64,000 bases of DNA, taken from NCBI GenBank assembly GCA_017475035.1, contig JAFVGK010000077.1, forward strand, positions 24,244 through 88,243, in the 5' to 3' direction. The notes below the pieces were generated by a model that was given only the letters and a program-made list of their open reading frames with translations, was not told the DNA's origin and searched no databases. The position numbers were made by a program, and so were the translations under genes. The stretch's first letter is position 1. Each line of letters begins with the position of its first letter. The DNA is from Blautia sp. GTDB lineage: Bacteria; Bacillota; Clostridia; Lachnospirales; Lachnospiraceae. Shown piece after piece: positions 35,979 to 44,863 of this stretch.

Positions 35979-36608
35979 CTACTTCGTTCCGAAAATACGA
36001 TCACCCGCATCGCCCAGACCCGGCATAATATAGGCGTTTTCGTTCAGGCATCTGTCCAGGTGTCCTACATAAATCTGAATATCCGGATGTGCCTCGGCAA
36101 GCTTCTTCAAGCCCTCCGGAGCCGCAATAATACACATAAACTTGATCGTCCTGCCTCCGTGCTGCTTGATAAAATCCACCGCGGATACAGCGGAACCGCC
36201 TGTTGCCAGCATCGGATCCACGACCAGCGCAATACGCTCTCCGATCGATTCCGGAAGCTTGCAGTAATACTCATGCGGAGCATGAGTTTCCGGATCACGA
36301 TACAGGCCGATATGTCCGACCTTTGCGGATGGAACCAGGGTCAATATCCCGCTGACCATTCCCAGCCCTGCGCGCAGTACGGGAATGACGGCAAGCTTCT
36401 TTCCCGAAATCATCGGGGTCATGCATTCCTCGATCGGCGTCGTCACATGGACGTTCTCCGTCGGAAGGTCACGAAGCGCTTCATATCCCATCAGAACGGC
36501 AATCTCTTCTACCAGCTGCCGAAATTCGTTTGTTCCCGTATTGATGTCGCGCAACATAGAAATTTTGTGCTGAAGCAGCGGGTGATCCATGATTACTACA
36601 TTATTCAT
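35979..36608 (-). CDS. upp: Uracil phosphoribosyltransferase
   Basis: 209 residues from [15 protein letters not shown] at 36608, with GAGGAGG 7 nt upstream; the longer frame upstream lacks a site. The enzyme makes UMP from uracil and PRPP. The PRPP loop [13 protein letters not shown] (about 127-139) and the uracil-binding C-terminus [11 protein letters not shown] are present. It stands between rpiB (82 nt upstream) and cdd. RpiB supplies ribose 5-phosphate, the precursor of PRPP, so the three genes are functionally coherent. Confidence 0.95.
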   Translation of the reverse strand: MNNVVIMDHPLLQHKISMLRDINTGTNEFRQLVEEIAVLMGYEALRDLPTENVHVTTPIEECMTPMISGKKLAVIPVLRAGLGMVSGILTLVPSAKVGHIGLYRDPETHAPHEYYCKLPESIGERIALVVDPMLATGGSAVSAVDFIKQHGGRTIKFMCIIAAPEGLKKLAEAHPDIQIYVGHLDRCLNENAYIMPGLGDAGDRIFGTK

Positions 36609-36690
36609 CTGAAAACCTCCTCTTCTTATCCGTATCCGCGCAGCCAAAGGGCAAATACCTTCCGGCTTAATTTCCTTCTGTCTTAATTTC

Positions 36691-37137
36691 TTAATTTTCT
36701 TCTATATCCATGATCATCTGGACACGTTTCGCATGACGTCCGCCTTCAAAAGTCGAGTCAAAGAAAGCGTCTACGATCGCTTTGGCCATCTCCGGCCCGA
36801 CGATCCTGGCACCGACAGAAATAATATTGGCATTATTATGACGTGTTGCCAGAGAAGCCGATACCGGCTCGGAACAGACGGCAGCCCGGATTCCTTTCAC
36901 CTTGTTCGCCGCCAATGAGATACCGATGCCTGTACCGCAGACCAGAACGCCTTTTTCGACTTCACCGGACGCCACAGCCTCACCTACCTTACGGCCGGGT
37001 ACAGGATAATCTACCTTCCCCTCTGCCGCGTCAAACGCGCCATAATCTACACACTCATATCCTTTTTCTTTCAGATGCTCCATAAGCAGCTGCTTCAGTT
37101 CAATCCCGGTGTGATCACATCCAAATCCTACTTTCAT
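36691..37137 (-). CDS. rpiB: Ribose 5-phosphate isomerase B
   Basis: 148 residues. It interconverts ribose 5-phosphate and ribulose 5-phosphate. The N-terminus [15 protein letters not shown], the catalytic Cys67 in [15 protein letters not shown], and the R-H-N-N block ([14 protein letters not shown]) are all typical of the RpiB/LacAB family. GGAGG lies 6 nt before the ATG. A good promoter lies 62 nt upstream. It begins the unit rpiB-upp-cdd. Confidence 0.94.
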   Translation of the reverse strand: MKVGFGCDHTGIELKQLLMEHLKEKGYECVDYGAFDAAEGKVDYPVPGRKVGEAVASGEVEKGVLVCGTGIGISLAANKVKGIRAAVCSEPVSASLATRHNNANIISVGARIVGPEMAKAIVDAFFDSTFEGGRHAKRVQMIMDIEEN

Positions 37138-37198
37138 ATTATGACCCTCCCAACAGCGATAAAAAGTGCCGGAACACGCTCGTTTATATTTTCACTCT

Positions 37199-37227
37199 AT
37201 CATAACACGATTCCGGTAAATTCTCAA
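37199..37227 (-). promoter_or_regulatory. Promoter of rpiB-upp-cdd
   Basis: TTGAGA (37222-37227), a 17-bp spacer and TATGAT (37199-37204) on the minus strand. Confidence 0.65.
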
Positions 37228-37557
37228 TCTGCAATGCCAAAAAAACACGCTTGTTCAGACATACCTGCGAAGCTTTGGACCCAATTATAACGAAGTTTTG
37301 TCCCTCGACTCAATGTTTTCAGTCTCCAATCTTTCAGAATCAATTTTTATGCACAGATCCCTATTTCAGACCAAAGGAAAGACTATCACAGGCAATGATA
37401 AATGTCAATGACATTGAATACGGCAAGACGTAGTATGGTTTGTTGAACTACATCCTGCATTCTTCATACTATTTTTAGGCACTCGAAGGTTTTTGTCTAT
37501 TTTTTTTTTCGTTCCGGTGCGATATACTTTTTTTCATCTGAGGCAAGGGAGAAACAC

Positions 37558-37640
37558 CAGAAAAAGGAGACTGATTTTTCTTCGGCAGTTCCGGCTGCCA
37601 AAGATCATTATCACCCGAAGACATTGCGTCAACGTACTGA
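37558..37640 (+). repeat. Dispersed transcribed element, family G, copy 2
   Basis: Contains AGACTGATTTTTCTTCGGCA, a GGCAG-ttccgg-CTGCC hairpin, CCGAAGACATTGCGTC and AACGTACTGAA, shared with copies at 1864-1945 and 58060-58142. It ends 27 nt before the start of the next gene and points toward it. A degenerate inverse copy may lie at 37286-37345. The rest of the 529-nt gap holds the rpiB promoter and AT-rich sequence without a gene. Confidence 0.7.
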
Positions 37641-37666
37641 ATTTCATTCTGGGAGGAGGTGTAAAT

Positions 37667-38227
37667 GTGGATTCACAGCTAAGCGTCAAACTTGCCAGAA
37701 ACGGTTACATCATTGTATCCTTGCTCTTTTGCCTTACCGGGATATGGGAATGTACGGGGCTTTTGACAGATATTCGTTTGCTGTGTACTTTAGTAGGCCT
37801 TCTGTGCATAACATGTGGACTGATAAAGATGATCGGATATTTCTCCAACGATCTTTATTGCCTTGCTTTCCAGTATGACTTTGCCTTTGGCCTTTTGATG
37901 TCCAGCGTAGGATGCATTCTGCTGATACGTTTTCAGCTTTTGCATCCCTTTATCTATAATATTCTGGGGCTTATCATTCTTACCGATTCCGTCTTTAAAA
38001 TCCAGATGTGCATGGACGCAAAGCGCTTCGGTATGCACCGTTTGTGGTGGAGACTGATGATGGTTGCCATTGCAACGGGAGTTTTAGGTGCTCTTATTCT
38101 GATCAGGCCTTTCCAGGTTTCTTTTTTACTGGATCGCTGGTTTGGATATGCTTTGATTTCGGAGGGAATTTTAAATCTCCTCGTAGCCATTTTTACGGTA
38201 AGGGTAACCAAAATTCATCCTTTGTAA
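37667..38227 (+). CDS. DUF308-like (HdeD-type) membrane protein
   Basis: 186 residues from a GTG at 37667 with GGAGG 7 nt upstream. Six hydrophobic helices in three pairs and little loop sequence resemble the HdeD/DUF308 family. The pairs are near 9-45, 55-105 and 120-175 (for example ATGVLGALILIRPFQVSFLL). Such proteins are linked to acid or envelope stress in some bacteria, but function here is unknown. The family assignment is tentative. It is 170 nt upstream of a radical SAM gene on the same strand, which might be co-transcribed. Confidence 0.7.
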   Translation: MDSQLSVKLARNGYIIVSLLFCLTGIWECTGLLTDIRLLCTLVGLLCITCGLIKMIGYFSNDLYCLAFQYDFAFGLLMSSVGCILLIRFQLLHPFIYNILGLIILTDSVFKIQMCMDAKRFGMHRLWWRLMMVAIATGVLGALILIRPFQVSFLLDRWFGYALISEGILNLLVAIFTVRVTKIHPL

Positions 38228-38396
38228 TAAACCTTTGTAATAAAAAGGATCTTTTTCTTGACTTTTTGCCGTCTGAATCATAAAATTCACTGATTGTCAA
38301 TAAACAAAGACATGTGAACCACACTTCAAAGATGTTTCTTCCGCCACGAGCCTTCATCGTTCATTATGAAAAATTTATAAAGGAGGTTTCACCAAC
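38228..38396 (+). other. Intergenic region with a family A remnant
   Basis: AAAAGGATCTTTTTC followed by TTGACTTTTTGCCGTCTGAA and TCATAAAAT (38246-38286) resembles the tail of family A repeats. The rest carries only the GGAGG site of the radical SAM gene. No convincing promoter was found. Confidence 0.45.
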
Positions 38397-39827
38397 ATGA
38401 CCATTATCGACAAAGCCAGGCAGGCTGCAATCGCAGCTGCATTCAACACCGCTCTCGGCTATCTGGAAAAAGATCCGGAACAAAATATACCAAAGCTGAT
38501 GGATCTTATTGACAAGGTAGTCCCGGACGGATGGTACGACGGGCAGCGCAACGCCATCCGAAGCGCCGTCAAAAATCCGGACAGCAATTGGTATCGTCTG
38601 ATCATGAATATGTATAAGCTGGATCCTGATGTCCGTGAAACCTTCTTCCGTAATTTCATCATCAACGCCAGCCTGAAGGGCAGCGCGAAGCAGTATGAAA
38701 CAGCAAGGGAAAATCAGTGCAACGTACCGTGGGCGATCCTTCTGGATCCCACCAGCGCCTGCAATCTTCATTGCACCGGCTGCTGGGCTGCCGAATATGG
38801 CCATAAGCTGAACCTTACCTTTGAGGAAATCGATTCCATTATCTGCCAGGGCAAGGATATCGGCGTTCATATGTACATCTACACCGGCGGTGAGCCCACC
38901 GTACGTAAAAAGGATCTGATCCGTCTGTGTGAAAAGCATCCGGACTGTGAGTTCCTTTCCTTCACCAACGGCACTTTGTTTGACGAAGAGTTCTGTGATG
39001 AAATCAAACGTGTGAAAAACTTTGTTCCCGCCTTTTCTCTGGAGGGATCCGAGGAAGCAAATGACGGGCGCAGAGGAGAGGGAATCTATCAGAAGGTGCT
39101 TCATTCCATGAGCCTGCTCAGGGAACGGGGACTCCCCTTCGGCGTATCCACCTGCTACACTTCCGCAAACGTAGAAAGCATCTGTACGGATGAATACTTT
39201 GACAATCTGGTTGACAACGGCGTTCTCTTTGCATGGTTCTTCCATTTTATGCCCACCGGATATAATTCAACGCCTGAGCTTCTGCCTTCACCGGAACAGC
39301 GTATGATGATGTATAACAAGATCCGTGAATTCCGTAAGACAAAACCGATCTTCACCCTGGACTTCCAGAATGACGCGGAATACGCCGGAGGCTGTGTCGC
39401 CGGCGGACGTCATTATCTGCATATTAACGCAAACGGAGACGTGGAGCCCTGTGTATTCATCCACTATTCCAACTGCAACATCCGCGAAACATCTCTGCTT
39501 GATGCCCTGAAGAGTCCGCTCTTTTTAGCGTATCATGATAACCAGCCTTTCAACGACAATATGCTGCGCCCGTGTCCGATGCTTGAAAACCCGGAAAAGC
39601 TGCGCAAAATGGTCGAAGAAACCGGCGCAAAGCCCACGGACCTGCAGGCACCCGAATCTGCCGAGCATCTCTGCTCCAAGTGCGACAAATACGCCGAGCA
39701 TTGGAAGAAACAGGCTGACATTGTCTGGGAAGAAACACTCGAAAGAAAGAAAGCCGCCAACGGCGGCGTGCTGCCGGATATGACAGTACCGAAGAAAAGC
39801 GACGCGAAGAAGTCAAAAGCTTCCTGA
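38397..39827 (+). CDS. Radical SAM protein with a C-terminal SPASM-like region
   Basis: 476 residues with GGAGG upstream of the ATG. An N-terminal helical region (1-105) precedes the radical SAM barrel, whose iron-sulfur motif C-x3-C-x2-C reads CNLHCTGC near 122-129. GGEPTVRKKDL and FTNGTLFDEEF follow. The C-terminal third holds many cysteines (GGCVAGG, EPCVF, SNCN, RPCPM, LCSKCDKY), which fit auxiliary clusters of the SPASM type. The family is widespread in gut Firmicutes and I know no assigned reaction. No short precursor peptide gene was seen beside it. A lysine-rich tail ends the protein. Confidence 0.82.
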   Translation: MTIIDKARQAAIAAAFNTALGYLEKDPEQNIPKLMDLIDKVVPDGWYDGQRNAIRSAVKNPDSNWYRLIMNMYKLDPDVRETFFRNFIINASLKGSAKQYETARENQCNVPWAILLDPTSACNLHCTGCWAAEYGHKLNLTFEEIDSIICQGKDIGVHMYIYTGGEPTVRKKDLIRLCEKHPDCEFLSFTNGTLFDEEFCDEIKRVKNFVPAFSLEGSEEANDGRRGEGIYQKVLHSMSLLRERGLPFGVSTCYTSANVESICTDEYFDNLVDNGVLFAWFFHFMPTGYNSTPELLPSPEQRMMMYNKIREFRKTKPIFTLDFQNDAEYAGGCVAGGRHYLHINANGDVEPCVFIHYSNCNIRETSLLDALKSPLFLAYHDNQPFNDNMLRPCPMLENPEKLRKMVEETGAKPTDLQAPESAEHLCSKCDKYAEHWKKQADIVWEETLERKKAANGGVLPDMTVPKKSDAKKSKAS

Positions 39828-39831
39828 CGCG

Positions 39832-39862
39832 GCTGTTAAATGCGTTCACGAGTATAAAAAAC
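39832..39862. repeat. Dispersed repeat, family C, half copy
   Basis: GCGGCTGTTAAATGCGTTCA then CGAGTATAAAAA equals one arm of the 2711 and 26817 elements. It lies directly after the radical SAM stop. Confidence 0.65.
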
Positions 39863-39909
39863 AAAACGGAATTTTGCTGCCGGTCAGCGCAGCAAAATTC
39901 CGTTTTTTT
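39857..39909. terminator. Bidirectional terminator between the radical SAM gene and kdpE
   Basis: ACGGAATTTTGCTGC pairs with GCAGCAAAATTCCGT (15 bp, 8-nt loop), with T-runs on both sides (TTTTTTT on plus, TTTTGTTTTTT on minus). Confidence 0.92.
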
Positions 39910-39940
39910 CATTTCCATGATCCAGACGTTAAAAACTTTG

Positions 39941-40642
39941 TTATTCAACCTTAAGCATCCGATAGCCAATCCCCACATGCGTTTGAATAAACTCCGGCGA
40001 ATCCGGATAAGGCTGCAGTTTTTTGCGCAGCGTTACCATAAAGACCCGTAAAGAAGCGATATCATTGTCCCAGCTTCGTCCCCAGATATTTTGCGTGATA
40101 TACGTATGTGTCAGCACCTTGCCGGTATTTTTTGCAAGAAGGCAGATCAGCTTGAATTCTATCGGCGTCAGCTTCAATTCCTCATCATTCAGGAAAGCGC
40201 ATCCGGCAGGAAAATCAATTTTCAGCTTCCCATTCCTGTAAACAGAACTATCCGCGCCGCCGTCTGTGCTCATCATGGAAAGACGTCGAATCGTTACGCG
40301 GAGACGGGCAAGCAGCTCCTCAACAGAAAACGGTTTCGTCAGATAGTCATCCGCGCCTGCGTCCAGCGCCGTTATTTTATCCTCATCTTCACTTCTGGCA
40401 CTGATCACAATAATCGACACATTTGACCAGCTTCTGATCTTCCGGATCACCTCAATGCCATCCATGTCCGGCAGGCCAAGATCCAGAAATACGACGTCAG
40501 GATTGTGAGATGATACCAGCATGATAGCTTCCTTACCCGTCGGCGCGGTCAGATACTTATATTCATGTGTTTTCAGTGTTGTGCTCATAAGGTTGCGGAC
40601 CGGCGCATCATCCTCAACAACAAGAACTACTGGTTTATTCAT
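39941..40642 (-). CDS. KdpE-type response regulator
   Basis: 233 residues. The receiver domain (1-120) has the acidic pocket D11/D12, phosphoacceptor Asp54 (FLDLGLPDMDG) and Lys in LTKPF. The OmpR/PhoB winged helix (about 135-233) includes LTPIEFKLICLLAKNTGKVLTH and VGIGYRM. Sequence and partner identify it as KdpE-like. It overlaps the kinase gene by eight nt. The neighbours are trkA and trkH rather than kdpFABC, so it probably controls this potassium uptake system. Confidence 0.88.
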   Translation of the reverse strand: MNKPVVLVVEDDAPVRNLMSTTLKTHEYKYLTAPTGKEAIMLVSSHNPDVVFLDLGLPDMDGIEVIRKIRSWSNVSIIVISARSEDEDKITALDAGADDYLTKPFSVEELLARLRVTIRRLSMMSTDGGADSSVYRNGKLKIDFPAGCAFLNDEELKLTPIEFKLICLLAKNTGKVLTHTYITQNIWGRSWDNDIASLRVFMVTLRKKLQPYPDSPEFIQTHVGIGYRMLKVE

Positions 40643-42611
40643 TAATTGTCACCTCTTCTACCGGCAGGGAGAAAGTAAAGCAGCAGCCGGAGGGATCGTT
40701 GTCTGTCAGAGTGATCGTTCCCCCGTGAGCCTCTACAATGGATTTGCACAATGCAAGACCCAGTCCGGTTCCCCTTCTTCCGTCAGAAACATCATTCTGC
40801 CCTGTAAAAAACATTTCAAAAATATGCGGTTTCATGCTGTCCGGAATACCCGGGCCGTTATCTTCAACATGGACATAGATAAAGCCGTCTGCCTGCTCGC
40901 TTCTGATTCTGATTTCAGAGCCGGCCCGTGTATTTTTTATGGCGTTATTAATCAGATTGATCAATACCTGTGTGATCAGGCGCGCATCCATCCTCGCGAT
41001 CAGAACATCGCTGCTCGGCTGAACGATAATATGATACCTGACGGATTTTTTATCGATATGGCGCAAGGCTTCCGCAATCACATCATTTACAACCTCCAGA
41101 GACTGATGAAGATCCATTTGCCCGTTTTCGATTCGTGAAATAGACAGAAGATTTTCAACAAGGCTGATCAGCCATTCTGCGTCATCATAGATGTCTGTAA
41201 AAATCTGTTTCAATGTATCTGCATCCAGCTGTTCATAATATTTCAGCAGATTGCTTGCGTTCCCCGATATGGATGTAAGCGGAGTCCGGATATCATGAGA
41301 GATGGAGCGAAGCAGATTGGACCGGAGCTGTTCGTTCCGCATGGCTATGGCCGCCTGCTTTTTCTCTTCCGCATTCCTCAGGCCTTCCAGCGCCAGGGCA
41401 CATTCACCTATAATAGACGAAAAAACACTGTATTCAAAAGATTCCAGACTTTCGCTATGTAAATAGATCGCAATGACTCCATAACAGTATCCGTTAATGC
41501 AGATCGGATGGTACAGCGATTTTGCTTCTTTATAGTTTCCCGTATGTGCGCCTGCCGCGGTCTGATTGATAAAAACCCATTCCGCGATCTCGGACTCATT
41601 TTCATCCTGACCTGATTTGCTATAGTAATCCGGGGAGATATCCGGTTTCATCATGTTACCAAGTTCTTTGTTCTTAGTCAATGGAAAAACCACAACATCC
41701 CGATCCAGCAGAGTTTTCACCTGTTGTGCCGTAATCCGGATGACATCGTCAGCACATTCAGCCTTCTGAAGTAATTGATTGGTATCAAAAAGAACCTTCG
41801 CGTGAAAAGCTTCACAGGAAGACTGTCTGGCACTTTCCTTCAGCTGATTTGCAAGCGTCCCGGTAATCAGGGCAGATATCAGCATGATGCCGAAAGTAAC
41901 CGCGTACTCTGGTTCATAAGTATGAAAACTGAACCTGGGGGCAATAAAAAACCAGTTAAACAATAAAACACTGATCAGGGAACTGGCTATGCTGTAAATC
42001 GGGCTTACTGTAAAAACAGCGACAAGCAGAACCCCCAGGATAAAAACAGTAATAATATTCGCTTCCGAAAAGCCAAAAAGAGTAAAGAGAAGGCCGACGC
42101 CCGTGGAAGCGGCGAGAAGGGACAATGTGAGGAGAGAATCTCTTAAAGTCGGCCGGATCTGATTTTTCAGATCCAGCTTTTTATTCTGCTGCCTGATATC
42201 TGCCGAAGAATCCGGAATGATATAGACGTCTACGTCCGGCGCGTTCAGAATAATCTGCTCTGTCAGTGAAGCCTTGCTCCAGAAATGCTGTCTTCTCGCG
42301 CCGCTTCTCCCCACTACGATTTTAGTGGTGCCGGAAATATGGGCGTATTCAGATATCTGGAGAGGAACGTTATTTCCGATAATCGTGATAATCGTAGCGC
42401 CGTTTTGCTCCGCAAATCTGATATTGCTCTGCAGACGGATCTTGTCCGGTTCCGGAATAGAATCATAATTGGCAGGCTTTACATATATGGCTGAAAGCGA
42501 TGCCTGAAAAGCCTCTGCCATCCTGGCCGCGGCATCTATCACCTTTTGGTTTGAGGGGGAAGAAGAAAGACACACAAGGATCCGTTCTCTGCTTTCCAAA
42601 ACCTTATCCAT
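40635..42611 (-). CDS. KdpD-like sensor histidine kinase, without the KdpD N-terminal ATPase domain
   Basis: About 658 residues from MDKVLESRERILV at 42611 (an ATG at 42632 is possible). The order is a universal stress protein domain (8-135), four membrane spans of the DUF4118 type (about 158-257), a GAF-like domain (265-410), HisKA with phospho-His439 in SISHDIRTPL, and an ATPase domain with NLINNAIKN and GTGLGLALC. Full KdpD has an extra N-terminal domain of about 210 residues with a Walker motif, absent here. In the stress domain S16-x-S18 is followed, after 20 residues, by LSAIY, close to the c-di-AMP motif SxS-x20-FTAxY of S. aureus KdpD. Confidence 0.87.
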   Translation of the reverse strand: MDKVLESRERILVCLSSSPSNQKVIDAAARMAEAFQASLSAIYVKPANYDSIPEPDKIRLQSNIRFAEQNGATIITIIGNNVPLQISEYAHISGTTKIVVGRSGARRQHFWSKASLTEQIILNAPDVDVYIIPDSSADIRQQNKKLDLKNQIRPTLRDSLLTLSLLAASTGVGLLFTLFGFSEANIITVFILGVLLVAVFTVSPIYSIASSLISVLLFNWFFIAPRFSFHTYEPEYAVTFGIMLISALITGTLANQLKESARQSSCEAFHAKVLFDTNQLLQKAECADDVIRITAQQVKTLLDRDVVVFPLTKNKELGNMMKPDISPDYYSKSGQDENESEIAEWVFINQTAAGAHTGNYKEAKSLYHPICINGYCYGVIAIYLHSESLESFEYSVFSSIIGECALALEGLRNAEEKKQAAIAMRNEQLRSNLLRSISHDIRTPLTSISGNASNLLKYYEQLDADTLKQIFTDIYDDAEWLISLVENLLSISRIENGQMDLHQSLEVVNDVIAEALRHIDKKSVRYHIIVQPSSDVLIARMDARLITQVLINLINNAIKNTRAGSEIRIRSEQADGFIYVHVEDNGPGIPDSMKPHIFEMFFTGQNDVSDGRRGTGLGLALCKSIVEAHGGTITLTDNDPSGCCFTFSLPVEEVTINE

Positions 42612-42660
42612 CCGTACAGCACACCTTTCCATTTATTTATCGACCCTGCAGCCGCTTGAA

Positions 42661-42712
42661 AATCCGCGTCTTTTTTATCTGACCTTCTGCCGCCTGAATC
42701 GTCATATCTTAA
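42661..42712 (+). repeat. Family A remnant between trkA and the kinase
   Basis: TTTTTTATCTGACCTTCTGC followed by CGCCTGAATCGTCATATC matches the right half of family A repeats. Its end overlaps the trkA stop codon region at 42702-42712. Confidence 0.5.
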
Positions 42713-43349
42713 AACATTTCTGCATGGATTTTCTCTCTCCGATGACAAGCAGCGTCATTCTTTCGCTCAGAGTGGTATCCGGAGTCACGTAAAGATTCAT
42801 TTTTCCGCCTAGTTTGAATGCCATAATATTGATACCGTATCTTTTCCGTATGTCAATCTGCCCGATCGATTTTCCGACCCATTCTTTTGGAACAGATACT
42901 TCAAATATAGCATTGTTATCATCCAGACTGATATAGTCCAGAATATGATTCGAAGAATAACGGATCGCAACCCATTCCGCCATATGCTTATCAGGATTTA
43001 TCACCTCGTCCGCGCCGTTTTTCAGAAGGAATTCTTCCTGGATTTCCCTGTCAGCACGGGATACAACGAGCCTCCCTCCCAATTTCTTCAGCAGGGAGGT
43101 TGTTTCCAGAGAGCTTTGAAAATCGCCGGCAATCGTTACGATACACACGTCAAAATTGCTGATTCCGAGAGAGTGAAGAAAAGCTTCATTGGTACTGTCA
43201 CCGATCTGCGCATCGGTAACCAGAGGAAGTATGGCATTGATCCGCTCCTCCTCCTTATCTACGGCTAAGACCTGGTGTCCGAGAGTCTGCAGCTGTTTTG
43301 CGATCATGGTTCCGAAATGATTGACTCCTATCAGAAGTATGGATTTCAT
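42702..43349 (-). CDS. trkA: TrkA/KtrA-type potassium uptake regulatory protein
   Basis: 215 residues. The RCK_N domain (1-125) is a Rossmann fold that binds NAD or ATP. The dinucleotide loop reads GVNHFG, where GxGxxG is usual, and the acidic residue at the end of the second strand is Asp in AVDKEEER. The RCK_C domain (135-215) may bind a ligand such as c-di-AMP. It gates the TrkH/KtrB channel, whose gene is 15 nt upstream. AAGGAG is eight nt before the ATG. Confidence 0.92.
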   Translation of the reverse strand: MKSILLIGVNHFGTMIAKQLQTLGHQVLAVDKEEERINAILPLVTDAQIGDSTNEAFLHSLGISNFDVCIVTIAGDFQSSLETTSLLKKLGGRLVVSRADREIQEEFLLKNGADEVINPDKHMAEWVAIRYSSNHILDYISLDDNNAIFEVSVPKEWVGKSIGQIDIRKRYGINIMAFKLGGKMNLYVTPDTTLSERMTLLVIGERKSMQKCFKI

Positions 43350-43364
43350 ATTAATATCTCCTTC

Positions 43365-44699
43365 TCATCCAACATTTATCTTTTCAACAGGTCTTAGAGA
43401 TACGTCAGTGTTGTTTATATTGATAACAGCATAGATCAGGGTCAGGCCGCCTACCCGCCCAAGGAACATCATTAAAATCAAAATAAGGTGTGAAATAACG
43501 CCAAGAGATGGCGTGATCCCTAACGACAGCCCTACTGTACCGATCGCGGATGCGCATTCAAAAATACAGGTCCCCACAGGAAGATTTTCCAGCATACTGA
43601 TCACAGCTGCTCCGAAAACCGGCAGAATCAGGTACATCATGAAAAGTGTTGATGCGTTCCTGACAGTATCTTCCTCAATTCTTCTCCCGAACAGCTGCGC
43701 GCTTTTTTTTCTTCGAAACACCGACAAAGCATTTGCCATAAGTACAGCTGCCGTCGTTGTTTTCATACCTCCTGCCGTCGATCCCGGAGATCCGCCGATC
43801 AGCATCAGGGAAATCAACAATAATTTCCCCGCGCCTGACAGAGAAGAAAAAGAAGCCGTGTTGAAGCCTGCTGTTCTTGGCGTTACTGCCTGAAACAGGG
43901 AGAGAAAGAAACGCTCTTTGAAGGAGCCCCCGGTATACTCGAATACCAGCAAAAGGATCAGCGGAATAAGGATCAATACTCCGGTCGTAACCAGAACGAC
44001 TTTGGTCTGCATCCGATAATTATGAAAGCGAAGCTTATTTTCCGTAATATCTTCCCATGTAAAGAAGCCGATCCCCCCAAGAATGATCAGCAGACAGATC
44101 GGGATAATAATCCCGGGATTCGCGGCATACGAGGTCAGAGAAGAAAAGGCTCCTGTTTTATCTCCCATAATGTCAAAACCCGCGTTACAGAATGCGGATA
44201 CCGAATGAAACACCGACATCCAGATGCCGGAAAGGCCATATTGCCTGCAGAAAGCCGGCAGCATGAGCAAGGCTCCGGAAAGCTCCGCAGCCAACGCGAT
44301 CTTTAAAATGGAACCGGTAATCTTAACAATTCCGCCAATCTGATGAGCTGCTATGCTTTCCTGCATCATGCTGCGCTGCAGCAATGTAATTTTCCGTCCT
44401 GATATGATCGCGAAAAACGCCGCAACGGAAACGACCCCCAGACCTCCGATCTGTATCAGAATCAGAATAACAATCTGGCCAAAGCCGGACCAGTAGGAAG
44501 CCGTGTCTTTTACAACAAGTCCTGTGACACAGACGGCAGACGTTGAAGTAAACAGAGCGTCCTGAAACGATGCATGATTTCCGTCAAAGACAGATATCGG
44601 CAGCATCAAAAGTATTGTCCCGATCAGAATCACCCCCAGGAAACCGGCGATGATGATCTGGAAGGAAGTCACCTTGATCTTAAAAAATCGAATTGCCAT
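43365..44699 (-). CDS. trkH: TrkH/KtrB-family potassium uptake channel
   Basis: 444 residues with eight membrane spans and four selectivity-filter repeats: TSTSAVCVTGL, SAFCNAGFDIMG, VTPRTAGFNT and ASAIGTVGLSLG. This is the KtrB/TrkH ion-conducting subunit. Its length and the partner gene fit the KtrAB type. GAGG lies 9 nt before the ATG. It is the first gene of the unit trkH-trkA-kinase-regulator. Confidence 0.92.
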   Translation of the reverse strand: MAIRFFKIKVTSFQIIIAGFLGVILIGTILLMLPISVFDGNHASFQDALFTSTSAVCVTGLVVKDTASYWSGFGQIVILILIQIGGLGVVSVAAFFAIISGRKITLLQRSMMQESIAAHQIGGIVKITGSILKIALAAELSGALLMLPAFCRQYGLSGIWMSVFHSVSAFCNAGFDIMGDKTGAFSSLTSYAANPGIIIPICLLIILGGIGFFTWEDITENKLRFHNYRMQTKVVLVTTGVLILIPLILLLVFEYTGGSFKERFFLSLFQAVTPRTAGFNTASFSSLSGAGKLLLISLMLIGGSPGSTAGGMKTTTAAVLMANALSVFRRKKSAQLFGRRIEEDTVRNASTLFMMYLILPVFGAAVISMLENLPVGTCIFECASAIGTVGLSLGITPSLGVISHLILILMMFLGRVGGLTLIYAVININNTDVSLRPVEKINVG

Positions 44700-44774
44700 A
44701 TGCTTTTGCCTCTTCCCAAAACGCAGACGTTTTGTTCGTTACAATCCTGCAGCGACGGAATCATTTTACAGTAT

Positions 44775-44803
44775 AAGATACAAAGATGGTATTAAGCTGA
44801 CAA
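44775..44803 (-). promoter_or_regulatory. Possible promoter of the trkH unit
   Basis: TTGTCA (44798-44803), a 17-bp spacer and TATCTT (44775-44780) on the minus strand; an overlapping TATACT lies 5 nt further on. Confidence 0.45.
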
Positions 44804-44821
44804 AACACAGAATTAAGATTA

Positions 44822-44863
44822 AATAAAGAAAACAGCAGGTATGAAAGATGACTTTCATACCTG
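44822..44863 (-). terminator. Terminator of the RsmF-type gene, overlapping its stop codon
   Basis: CAGGTATGAAAG pairs with CTTTCATACCTG (12 bp, 4-nt loop), then CTGTTTTCTTTATTT. The TGA stop codon of the gene lies inside the left arm. Confidence 0.8.

Noticed and set aside
38364-39245. A 293-codon frame on the minus strand inside the radical SAM gene.
   Set aside because: It is a shadow of a clear radical SAM protein with all motifs in the plus frame.
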